From NCBI RefSeq assembly GCF_031143425.1, contig NC_090446.1:653005717-653069716 (forward strand): a stretch of 64,000 nucleotides of DNA. Direction: 5' to 3'. A program made the position numbers and the translations under genes. Below, piece after piece: positions 1-10,390 of the stretch (position 1 is the stretch's first letter; each line of letters starts with the position of its first letter). Under the pieces are notes generated by a model. That model saw only the letters and a list, made by a program, of their open reading frames with translations, had not been told where the DNA came from and searched no databases. This stretch comes from Pleurodeles waltl. Its lineage: Eukaryota > Chordata > Amphibia > Caudata > Salamandridae.

Positions 1-732
1 CAGGGCCCTATGGGGTGGGGGCAGAACCATATACTAAGTAAGTGGAATGCAAAATAGGGAACACAACCAAAGTAAGTGTTGTACTTAGCTGGGGAAGGAT
101 GAAGACACCAGAAGTAAGTACACCAAGTGTCCCCAGCGACCAGGTGCAGTGTGGTTACCTACCCAGTTGTCCCATAGACTAGAACAGGGAAGTAGTGTTT
201 GGAGTTTGTGTGTTTGGCTCTTTCATGTTATGATGCCATTTACAGTCTTGGCATGTGTTTAAAAAACAGTCCATATTTCAATTTTACAAGAACACCCAAT
301 GCATACATAAAATCATGAGCAACAATAAAACCAACTATTACAGAAATGACAAATTATGTCCTGTGATGTACTGTGTTAAAAATAATGTAATAGAAAAAAA
401 AAAAAAAATGAAAATCGTATGGCAGAATACTGCACGCTCATTAAGAACACATTGCTACCCAAACGTTTTCATGTTTGAGTGTTTAAAATGTGTCTTTTAT
501 GCCTGCTCATACTTGATATAGTACAATGTGAGTGTTCTCATATGTAACTGTTTATCAAAAATTAACTCTTATACAAAAAATGTGGCAAAGTCTACGTGAA
601 AACAATAAAATATGGTTTCTTTTTTTAAAAGTAAATAGACTAAATTAGCGAATGCAGCCTTTTTTTAAATAAGCTTTTTAAAATTTCTAAAATAAAAGTG
701 TATTTATAGATTTATATTTCAATACACTTCAG
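1..732. other. AT-rich stretch, no gene seen
   Basis: I see no coding or RNA gene here. The sequence has an A run near 395-408 and several short T and A runs. The only open frames are short and cross these low-complexity runs. A pyrimidine-biased segment ending in AG at 731-732 could act as a splice acceptor for the next entry. Confidence 0.5.
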
Positions 733-914
733 TGCTTAGGACTAATAATGAAGATCCACTGCAAAACATTAACACTACCAAGAGCAGTGACACGACCAGC
801 ATCTGGGATGCAAAGACCTTTGCCCTAGAAAATGGAGTGGGACCTCTCACTCATTTTATACGACCAGAAGTACATCATGGCCTCAAGACAGGATCAACTG
901 CTGAGATGTTTTAA
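733..914 (+). CDS. candidate terminal exon, unknown protein
   Basis: I do not recognise this protein. The segment follows an AG at 731-732 and stays open for about 60 codons to a TAA at 912-914. It is followed within a few bases by AATAAA, the arrangement of a last coding exon with its polyadenylation signal. The predicted peptide is hydrophilic and ends GSTAEMF, and its codon use is not low-complexity. Against it, the pyrimidine tract is weak, no upstream exon can be linked, and the next exon-like segment at 1060-1248 lies on the opposite strand only 150 bases away. It could be a chance open frame or part of an old processed copy. Confidence 0.22.
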
Positions 915-1059
915 AAAATAAAGTTTATATGGAAGCCATCACCTAAAGCAAAAACAAGATGGACTCCACCAAATGGTCCTTTAAATTGATGTCAGAATAC
1001 CTTCAGATGTGCATACTTTAAGCTGCAATCACTTATTGTCAAAGGAAGAGTAAACTTAC

Positions 1060-1248
1060 TGGCTGATGTGAGGAATGAGTTGACCAGTTTGTGGCGGTCT
1101 TTGTGGTTGGGATCTGGCAGATTGCATGGTGGTGTTGGAGTTTTATGTTTCTGTGAAGGTTTTTTGGGAGACTTGAGCTTCTCAAATGGCCGGTTCTGCC
1201 ACTGAGATTTAAGAGATGCCTGGAAATGCAAACTTGATGGGATATCAT
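1060..1248 (-). CDS. candidate internal coding exon, unknown protein
   Basis: On the minus strand a long pyrimidine-rich tract ends in CCCAG, with the acceptor AG at 1250-1249. It is followed by 189 open bases and a consensus donor GTAAGT at 1059-1054. The exon starts and ends in phase 1: two bases finish a codon, 62 codons follow, and one base is left over, so its length is a multiple of three. The peptide is basic and proline/lysine-rich, with a run [20 protein letters not shown] and a terminal [11 protein letters not shown]. This looks like a disordered stretch of a nuclear protein, but I cannot name the gene. An alternative acceptor at 1221-1220 would shorten the exon to 160 bases and break the symmetric phase. 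Confidence 0.4.
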
Positions 1249-2379
1249 CTGGGAATGATAACAAAGATGACAAACAAATAAAGAAAAGATAAAAAAACAT
1301 GGATGCCCTTGCATGCACACCCAAGTGAGTGGCTATTTTTGATTTCTTTTTTTTATTTTTATAATAAAGCTGTACAAAACAGATTACTAAACAAAAACAC
1401 ATTGGGGAAACCCAATGAGACGACAGGCAACACCAACCCAGTGACATTTGTAATGCTTGTTCTTCAGCTAGCTTTATGCAGGAAGCCTGACGGTTTATTT
1501 TTTTTGTTGCTGCTATATTTAAATTGGTAGTAGAGATAGCAAGAAATCTGAATCACGTTCCTCTGAAAAACTGAATGTTCATTTTGTTTCCCTTTGCCTT
1601 TTTTACGTTTTTCAATAGCGTACCCTTGTTTGAACAACTTATTTATTGGTGAATGATAGTTCTACTAGCACAGTACAAAAACAAATTCTTGTAACTGAAA
1701 AAGGTTGAAAATCACGCTTTTTCATTGCTTTTTGTCTCCTGTAGATTTGCAGTTACAACCCCCCCCCCCGAGATATGTGTCCTTTAACATACTGCCCCTC
1801 AGTATCTCTCGGGTCTTTCTCATATTCCTGTCCAAAGTTGTTCTGTCTGTTCAAGTGCTTTTCCTAGTCTTTTATGCCCCATTATTGCAGATATTTTGCT
1901 CAGTTGCTATTCTGCTGCCAAACTAAGCCACCATCTCAAGCAGTATTCTCCTGACAGTGAGTAACACTTAGTATATATGTTGCCTAGTAATGCATGCAAT
2001 AGATTTTCTAGCTCTGTGGAGCAGAGAACCGGGACTTATACCACCATGTTCTAAACTTAATATCATCATGGCAAGCTTCTGAGTAAAGCTCTCTGCCTGT
2101 TGGAAGAAACATGAAATTTGATTGTTTCTCTTTGCTTTGAATGGTAAGCTTCCTAGAGCCTAACCAAAACAAAAAAACAAACACTGAAGTGGTATTGATA
2201 GCTGCTATGTTATCATACTGCTTACTTGGTTCTGTTCTGTTCATTCTGTTGAATTATATTAGCACCTGAGGAGGTGACGCCCTGATCATGCCCTTCAGTT
2301 TTAGGTCTAACCTACCAGAAAACTCAAGCTGTCGGGTTGCAAAAGACTTAAGGTGGATTTACGAAGAATTTACAGGAGC
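1249..2379. other. no gene seen
   Basis: This stretch carries short T and C runs, including about ten C near 1760, and no open frame with protein-like composition. Nothing recognisable as a transposon was seen. Confidence 0.4.
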
Positions 2380-2850
2380 TTACATAATACCCATTGCTTA
2401 CCATTGATTAGCCTCATGGTCACTTTAATGGGCTTCTTATTCAGTGGCTTTCCTTGTCTCAGCCTGTCTATCTGGTCTCTCCCCTGGCACATAGCCCCTT
2501 TATCATCCCTCGCTCTCTGACTGGCTGGGTTCTGTTCTTCTAATGCTTATTTTAGGGGATCTATTTGTTTCTTTGCTTAAACACTTAATGACCGCGCACT
2601 TGTCTTTTCCAGCTAGCTTCCTCATCTGCTTTTCCATCCCCCAAATATATGTGCTCCTTACTGCTGTTCTTATGTTGCAGGGACTCTTCCATACACTTCT
2701 CCCCCACCAAACTCCTTCCCTTGTGATCTGTGTTGCTTCTCCTTCCTTCCACGTGTTTCTGTCCCTTGTGTGCTGCCTTGCCCCTTCCCACCCACACCCT
2801 TGTTGCTTTCCCCACCCTCCTTATCATTCCCATCAGTCACCACATGTTCT
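2380..2850 (+). repeat. pyrimidine-rich dispersed repeat, copy 1
   Basis: It opens with a segment reading CCCATTGCTTACCATTGATT, which recurs in diverged form near 28606. It continues into a C/T-rich tract with recurring words such as CCCTTGTGTGCTGC and TTGTTGCTTTCC. The same opening and the same kind of tract occur in the same order around 28600-29140. The 154-codon open frame crossing this tract (2543-3007) is explained by pyrimidine bias and is not a gene. The family is not one I can name. Confidence 0.45.
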
Positions 2851-3506
2851 TAAGAAATGGGCTTTTAAAGGGTGTAAAAAATGTTATTTATTAATTTGCG
2901 GTTCTGGGGGAAGACCAATCGCAACTGCTTCCTCCACCATTGAAAAACAAGAGTTTGCAATGTTACGGGTCTCCTGTTTCCTCATGTTAGAGCCATTAGC
3001 ATTGTAAACTCCTAACCGGACTTTTCATGCCACAAAAACGAATGACGACAAGTAAAACAGTTTCAGATATGCGAGCCGATGGACCCCATGAGCATGAAGG
3101 AGACACAGAAAAGGAAACAAAAGTTAGCTCCCAGTGAAACTTATAGGCAAAAGTGCAATTATCCATGTAACAGGGTCAATGTCATGTAAAGTGCGCGACT
3201 CCTGCCCAGCGAGATAGCGCTGCGCAGGAAATTAAAGATAAAGTAGTCCAGAAACCAGCTGAAAACATGAAGCCTTATATGTTTTCAGTAGTTTACCGGT
3301 GTGCTCGAGGCAGGCTAAGCAGCGGAAAAGGCATGGCATATGCATGCCTTTCACAAACGGAATCAATCGATTTTTAAAAGGCAAGCCTACGAATGAATGA
3401 AAGTAACGAGTGTGACATGGGTGTGCTTAGAAGCCCACGAGAGATCACAACATGGTCCAGAGTGCTTGCGTGCGCTCGACCCTAAAAAGGCTCCACTCTG
3501 GATAAG

Positions 3507-3770
3507 TAAATAAAAGAAATGGCACTCAAGTCCTTTTGTAGGCGCTCTTGCATAATAACACATGCTCGTCTGCACTACGGAACACGCACATGCCTACAAA
3601 ATGATGTGGCAGCATCATTGGACTTTTTTTTTTTTTTTTTTTTGCCCCATGCTCCACACCATCTTGCCAGTGCTGCAGAGCATCGACTCAAGGCATTGGC
3701 TAAACCAGTAGGCTTTAAAGGTGAGGCCTGTTGGCTTTGTCAGTGCATATAAATACAAAAAACAAGAAAA
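3507..3770 (+). repeat. dispersed repeat segment shared with 29808-29955
   Basis: The phrase CTACAAAATGATGTGGCA at 3593-3611 recurs with small changes near 29868. Around it lie similar flanks: GATAAGTA upstream, and a downstream stretch describing GCTGCACAGCAT-type sequence. The copy carries an internal run of 18 T at about 3625-3642. Together with copy 1 at 2380-2850 and its counterpart at 28.6-30 kb, this suggests a composite repeat family of about 1.4 kb present twice in the window. Confidence 0.4.
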
Positions 3771-6640
3771 AACACCACAATGCCCATTTTGAGCTGTTTG
3801 GAACAAAAACCTCGCTCCATGTAGGTTTTTCTACTAAACCTTTCCTGTGTATTGTTTAAAATTTTTTTTTTTTTGTAAGTGAAAATGCTCATTTTACCCA
3901 GTCATGCAATACACCTAAGCACAATTTTAAGAAGGTTGTGTATTCCACCCACGTAGAAAGAGGCACATTGAAGTTGCGATTGTTGCCTTTTCTCATCGAG
4001 GTGAGGTGCTGCATGCTTGCATATGTGTGACATTCTTTACCTATGTGGTTCCAGACCAAATACGTTTATTGTGGAATGATCAATGATGGGTTTTTATCAA
4101 GTTCTATTATTGAAAGTATAGTGTTGGGGTACTATATTTGTAGTTTCCATAAATAATCACTACAGGAGTTGAATAGTATTTATATTCATCAGTATTTCCT
4201 TGTGCGTCAGTGATTTTGATCAGCTACCAATGTAGGAAATTAAAGGTGCTATCGTGTAAGAAGGCTGGCGTTTTTTTATTAATGACTTTGCAAGTTCATT
4301 AAGCCAGTCCTCTGCATAAATCCCTGCCACACGTCTACGATCTCGTCTTCTGTATTTTTGAAGGTTAATTTGACTACTATGAAGACTGGGTTATTAAGAA
4401 TGTTGGAAATCTTTTTCATGTGTTGGTCTTTAAAAAAAAAAAAAAAAAAAAAAACGAAAACAGAAGTGTTGCCTGAATATCCTCCATGTTACTTTTTAAT
4501 AATTGAAAAAAGCACGGCTACTGTGCCTGCACAGGCTGTAATCAAAGTAAACCAAGGGCCTGCTGTTTATTCAAACAATCATTTTATGGAAAACATTTCA
4601 GGCTGACCATGGTACTTAGCAATAACACACTGGATATGTTTAGTTGTCCCTCACTAGCGAAATAGAGCAAAAACCTCTAAAATGTTGGGGTTTGGTTTAG
4701 GTATTTGTATACTTCTTATGTTAGCAAATTGATTTCTGGGTTTACAGATTTTGTCAATGAAAAACAGACTTCCAATTTAGTAATTTCAACCATATAATAA
4801 TTTGGTTGAACTAATGGAATTGATGTTTTTGTGTATTAGGTGTCAGGGAGGCTCTTTTGATGAAGGTGAACAAATCGAGTAATTGTGGATGCTTAACATG
4901 TTAAGCATTGTGCATTTAGGATAAATCCAGTCTTCGTTTATCTCTTCTCAGTATGTTTTATAAAAAAAAAATGTAAAAAATTTAAATCCATTGTAGTGTA
5001 GGTCCGATTGCTTATTCACCAGAGTGACATTTGTGACTATACTTAGATTTAATCATGTCCTTGTCAGAACGTTATTGGCACACATCGATGTAAAAATAAA
5101 TATCTCTTAATTTGTTTACAAATGTGGCCCTTCCCCTGATGACTAATTTTGGGGATCTTTATTTTTCAATATACTTCAGATCTTCAGCATATCTGGTTCA
5201 TTAATAAGTGGTTCATGCTCATCTACTTTGTTGAACAAATAGATACATTTTACGGTATTGAAGAGGCAGTCAGAGGTGATTTTGTTTTTTTATTATTTCA
5301 AATTATGTTTAGGAAGTGAGGCATGTTTGCTTCCTGAGTCTCATCTAGAACTCTTCGCATTCATCAAGATCTTACTTCTTTACAAACCGTCTTAACATCT
5401 GCAAAACATCTCTAACAATCACAATATCTACTTATCAAAAATGAGACCCAGAATAATTTTTTTCCTCTTAGCAACTGGGATAGCTCCCATTGACTGCCTT
5501 CTCCAGGTATATCATTAAATGGGTTAATATCGTTTCTTTGCGGTCCAAGAATGCAAGTGATGCTGCTAAACTCCCGAGGTCCTGAGGTGCAAGTGTTTGG
5601 CCCCACTTCTTTCGGTCTTTCTCTACATCCTCAAGATCAGAGCCTAACTGAAGCTAGGAAGAGGTGCCCCTCTTCTGCTCAGACTTTTAATTTATGCCAC
5701 AAGTAAAAGAATGTGACCAAGAATGTATTTACCACTGTTGTACCATTCTTGTACAGCTGACTTGCCTTCGGCTTTCCTGTGGTCCTCTTAGATTAGCTCC
5801 TATATTGAAGAGTAGGGTGGTCTCCCTGCAAAAACAAAGAGCAGGCTCCAAAGAGTACCAAACGCTTCTCTCTGCCTTTTATCCTTGGCTTAAAAGAACT
5901 AATTATCTGTCTTGTTTGTGCTCCTTTGCATATTGGTGTGTAATTCAAAGCGCTATGTGTTGTGCGTATGGCTCCACTTAGTGGCCATGATTTTGCTCCC
6001 ACATCCCCTCACAAGAGGCATATGTTAGTTTTTTCAAAGCATTCTCTCACTGATCTTGTAGGATAGATAGGGGAAATTCTCTGCATTTCCAAGTCTCTGT
6101 CATTAATAGTGCCTAGCATATGCTACTGTGCCGTTAAGGGGATTTTAGAAATGATCTTAAAAGGTAAGTGTTCCACCAAGCCTGTTGCCTGAATCCAGTC
6201 TAAGCTTTCTTTCCATACATGTTTCATCCCTGCTCTACTGCTGATTTTCTTGTCAATGTTTTTAATTGGGGTTTCCATCAAAATATAACACACAGGCATC
6301 CTGTCACAGCATGTCGTCAAAATGTAAGAGAAGAAAATTGAGCACCACAAACCGAGAAAGGTGGAACACTGCCATCCGTAGGCAATATATTTCTTAGAAT
6401 TCCAAATAGGTGTACGTGGAACAAATGGTATGAACACATTAAAGAGGGTGTGTGCCTGGATGAGAACAAACCTATAACAGCCCCCTCAGTTAGTACAGGG
6501 TTAGCTGTCAGGATAGTGTACCATGAACAGCCTAGGGCTAAATCAGTAATGTACCTAAAGTAGTTATTAGACATGTAGTAAAAGAAAAAAAGGAAGGAAA
6601 GAGAAAAACTGCTTCTCCCCTAAACGAAGAGACCTCAGGT
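3770..6640. other. no gene seen
   Basis: Low gene content, with an A run at 4431-4454 (about 24 A) and smaller runs. Open frames are under 105 codons and carry no motif that I recognise. From about 5400 the composition is less AT-rich and reads like an old repeat, but I cannot assign it. Confidence 0.35.
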
Positions 6641-6649
6641 ACCTTTTTT

Positions 6650-7160
6650 TTCAGACCCATCAGCCCTGAATTTCTCCATATATGCTGCTGTTGCTGCATC
6701 CTCCTGCATAAACAAGGGCATTTTGTTACCCACCAAAACTCTCAGCTGTTCAAAGATCTGGAAAAATGCCTAAACATTATGTCCCACAAGGTACGTACCA
6801 AATACTCTAAAGATTGCCTCTTTGCAAGAGTATAGTTCTTAAACCTTGCCCCCTCCTTATGCTGGCTACACAACGTTTTTAATTTAATTGGGTAGTGGTC
6901 ATTCGCCTACAAGAAAGCAGCAACAGAGGCCCGATTCACATGCAGAATCTTGACAGCCAAGAAATTGGGGGTCACCTGGTCTTGCTGATCATTGTTTTTT
7001 TCCTAGGGAGTGGACAGCCTTTGTAAATTTATCTTGCAGTTTATTCTCCGAAGCTGTGAACTTAAGTTGTGCTGTGACCACTTTCTTATTAGGTCTGTCC
7101 ATATAACCAGTCACTGCCATCACTCCCTGGATGGACCTATCTCTGCATCATATTCTGTCA
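6650..7160 (-). pseudogene. decayed coding remnant of unknown family
   Basis: Read on the minus strand, 7150-6985 gives about 45 codons without a stop and with protein-like composition. It includes the words VTGYMDRPNKKVVTAQL and ENKLQDKFTKAVHSLGKK, and reaches an A run at about 6992-6998. Past that run the coding-like reading continues in a shifted frame (VTPNFLAVKILHVNRASVAA). Further down, another short frame contains AAYMEKFRADGS near 6650-6700. Frame changes and stops make this a broken copy of something that once encoded protein, probably a mobile element. I recognise no catalytic motif, so no family is given. The neighbouring plus-strand open frame 7270-7509 (79 codons) shows nothing recognisable. 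Confidence 0.25.
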
Positions 7161-8149
7161 AATCTCTAAATGCTACTCCCTGATATGGGTGGAAGCAAGG
7201 TCGAAAATGTATCCTGCGGCATATTGTTCTTAGATTTCCTCACATGCATTACTCTTCCTCTGGAGGGCTGTGTCTTTGAGACTGTCTCATAATGATCCCC
7301 AACAAGAGGAGGAGAAGAAAATCACTCAAGATGTCTTAATCAGCAGTGCCATCACTACAGATGTACTGGATGTCCACCGGAAGCAGAGGGGCACTCGCCC
7401 TGTTTTTGAGGGAGTATTGATGAATAACTACTTGCTGGACACTCGCGAATCCTGGCATTTGTTTCATAATCCAGATAATTCCCTCCTGCAGATGTTAGTA
7501 CAATTTTAAGATGTGCTCAGGAGTGAGAGTCCTGCCTATGACATCTGCTCACTGGATGTAGCGTCACTTCTACAACAAGAGCTCTGCTTCTAACTTGAAA
7601 CATCACATCTAAGAGGATTAAGCCATTCTGTCACTTCAGTCCTGGAGAAAACCAGCATCTTTCCGGTGATCCCACCACTCCTAATGGAAGGTCACTGTTT
7701 CAGCCAGTAGTGGGTGTATGATGATGAATTAAGACACCTGCTTAAAACAGGACAGTAGGGACCTTCAGATCATCAACTGAGGAGGAGCTGCTGCTCCTCC
7801 GCTTGTAGCCATGCCCTCTAAGACTGACCTTTATTCTCGATTTGAAGCTGCTGACTAGTTTTCTGCATGTTAACATATTACAATAAAAATATGGATTTAC
7901 AAGCAAAATCAGTAACGGAATGAACAGACTGCATGTGGCAAACACAGCACAGATGTGTGTGGGTGGGGGGGGGCGAATGGTAGTCATAGTGCACTGAGAA
8001 AGACATATCTGGAGACTAAGTAAAATATGTAGGAAATTGTTCAGTTCTGTGAGATTAGTGTTCAGCATTGGATGTCACTGTCTGTTTGTCAACATTGTAT
8101 TCTTTAAACCATTTAGAAAGAACAATCCTTCAGTGCAATTGGTGTTCTC
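7161..8149. other. no gene seen
   Basis: Contains unrecognised open frames at 7270-7509 (+) and 7742-8068 (-). The latter runs through a serine-coding CTG/CTC cluster and a poly-G run near 7961-7973, and does not resemble a protein. No transposon ends seen. Confidence 0.35.
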
Positions 8150-8367
8150 TATTAATCAATCAGGATTTGTAAAGCACAGCTAATCACCATTGAGGGTACC
8201 CAGGTGCTGCAAAATAAAGTTGCTTTATAGGTGTTCTTTTGAACAGCCAGGTTTTGAGTATTTTCTGGGAGAGAAATTGAGGTCCCGAGATGCATGGGGA
8301 GGTTGTTCCAGGGTTTAGCATTGAGGTGGGAGAAGAAGCATCCTCCGCTATTGCTTTACTGGATTCA

Positions 8368-8394
8368 GTGTGTGTGTGTGTGTGTGTGTGTGTG
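8368..8394 (+). repeat. (GT)n microsatellite
   Basis: Thirteen and a half uninterrupted GT units lie inside the 3' region of the L2 copy. Because the LINE itself does not need this tract, it likely expanded after insertion. Confidence 0.95.
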
Positions 8395-8520
8395 AAGGAG
8401 AAGGAGGCAGAGCACAGGAGTCTGGGGGTGTTGGTGGAAGTTTGTGCTGTGTTTTTTGATTGTGGGTGGTTTTGTAGGTGTGGATCAACCTCTTGAATTG
8501 GATCTCTGCTGAATGGGGAG

Positions 8521-9221
8521 TCAGTGAAGCTTCTTGAAGTGGGTGCTGATGTGTGTCTTTTTGGGGAGGTCAAGGACAAGTCTGACCACTGAATTCTGTA
8601 AGGTCTGTAATCTCTTCAGGAGGTGCAGGGTGAAGCCTACATAGAGCTTATTTCTATAGTCCACTTGGCTGGTGATAACAGCTTGACTGACTGTTCGCCT
8701 GGTGTTGACAGGGAGCCATCTGAAGATCTCGCAGAGTATGTGAATAGTAAGGAAGCGACCGGAGGAAACTGCATTGATCTGATTACTCTTGGTGAGCTTG
8801 TTGTCCAAGATAATGGCAAGATTGCGGGTATGATCTGTGGGCGTCGCAGAGGGTCCTAGCTCAGATACCACCATGAGGTGTTCCACAAGGAGGTATTGTT
8901 CCTGAAGAGCAGTACTTCTGTTTCGTCGGTGTTAAGTTTTAGACAGTTATGCTTCATCCAGTCTGTGATGCTTGTTATGCCCCTGTGGAAGTTAGCCCTT
9001 GTGGTGGAGGGGCCTTCTGATAACAAGAGGATGAGCTGGATGTTGTCTGCGTAGTGTATGATGTTTAATCTGTGGGATCTGACAATGTTGGCCAGGTGGG
9101 TCATGTAGGTGTTGAACAGTGTAGGGTTGAGGGGTGAGCCTTTTGGAACGCCACAAGTGATGTTCTGAGGTGAACGGTGGCAGGCAAATTCTCTGGGTTC
9201 TTCTGGTAAGGAAGGAGGCAA
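8521..9221 (-). pseudogene. L2-type reverse transcriptase fragments
   Basis: Two overlapping open frames (9221-8856 and 8886-8521) encode consecutive parts of a non-LTR reverse transcriptase, so a frameshift lies in their overlap. The first has the palm motif region with YADN where YADD is expected, so one catalytic aspartate is lost. The second has the thumb-like block up to LDLPKKTHISTHFKKLH. This is a dead enzyme belonging to the LINE annotated at 8150-10390. Confidence 0.75.
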
Positions 9222-10390
9222 TCCATGTTGAGGGTGTTTCCTTGGATTACAATGTGATTAAACCTCTTGATGAGGTTTTGGTGGGATATGGTGTTGGACG
9301 CTCCTGAGAGGTCAAAGAGGATTGGGATTGCCGTTTGTTCCCAGTCCAGGAGGGCTCTGATGTCACTGGTGCCAACTAACAGCAGTTTCTGTGCTGTGAT
9401 TGGAGCAGAATTTGGATTGGGAGGAGTCCAGACGATTCTTGTTCTCCAGGTATTCTGTTAGTTGGTGGTTGATGTCCTTCTCGGTGACTTTGGCGGGGAA
9501 GGGGTAGCAAGAGGAGACAGTAGTTCTCAAGTTTGCTGCGGTTGGCGGAGGGTTTCGTGAGAAGGGTGCTTGACTCTTTCTGATTTCCAGCCTTTGTGGA
9601 AGGTGGCCAAGGTGATGGATGCATTGAAGATGGTGATGAGCTGCTTGCCTATTATCTTGCTCCAGTGGTTGAATGTGTGGTGGGGATAGGGGTCCGAGAG
9701 AGCTCCCAAGTGGTTGCATTTCTTGGTGGCAGTGGTGTCTTGTGTGGTGAGCTGATCTCAGGTGGTGAGCAGGTGGTCTTGGTTTGCCTAAGCAGATGAG
9801 AGGTGGCTAAGGGTGTCAGCTGTGGTGAGTTAGAGTTTGGAGCTTTTGTAAATGGTGTAGATCTTGTTGTGGAGAAAGTCTGCTAGGGTATAGTAGAGTT
9901 ATTGAGAATGAATGATGTCGGTTGCCATGGGGTTGGAGAACTCAGACGGTGCTGAAGAATTCTTAACCAGTGCTAACCACAGTCTCAATGCAGTTGGCTA
10001 AGGCACTCCTTTTGATCTCCGTTAGGAGCTGGTGATATTGGTTGAAGGTATTCTGTCTGTAGGTTCTTTCTGGAGCATCATTTCCTTTCTAATCGCTTGC
10101 AGTTGCATTTCACAGCTCTCAATTCCATGGAGTACCAGCTGGCCTGCTTGGTGGGTCACTTGGGTTTGGTGGGTTTGACAGGGCAACTCTGTTGACGCAG
10201 TCTGTGATTAAGGCGGAGAAGTTCTCGACAGTCTGTTCAAGGTTGGTTGAGGTGTTTGGGTGGAATGAGTTGAGGGCATTGGTCCACTGGCTATCTGATA
10301 CTTTGTTCCGTTTGTAAATTAATCGTAATAAGGACCTCATCAGACCCTCCTTCCTGTTAATATTGATCCTCATACGGTGCATTGATTTTT

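Larger units (their letters stand above)
8150..10390 (-). mobile_element. 5'-truncated L2/CR1-group LINE
   Basis: Minus-strand translation gives, in order, a post-endonuclease linker (10382-10119), a broken middle part, and two overlapping reverse-transcriptase pieces. The RT pieces contain VPKGSPLNPTLFNTYM, a decayed YADN in place of the YADD catalytic site, and the NLAIILDNKL and VDYRNKLYVG blocks typical of the C-terminal RT region in L2 and CR1 elements. The 3' end lies at about 8150-8165, where a short TTGATTGATTAA-type tail is seen. The upstream endonuclease is missing, so insertion or later loss truncated the 5' end near a T run at 10387-10398. Five copies of this family occur in the window. 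Confidence 0.8.

Noticed and set aside
2543..3007. 154-codon open frame in the pyrimidine-rich repeat
   Set aside because: Composition-driven. The related tract at 28.7-29.1 kb has open frames of different length and sequence, so the frame is not conserved.
8290..8496. Frame encoding a run of Val-Cys
   Set aside because: Translation of the GT microsatellite inside the L2 copy.
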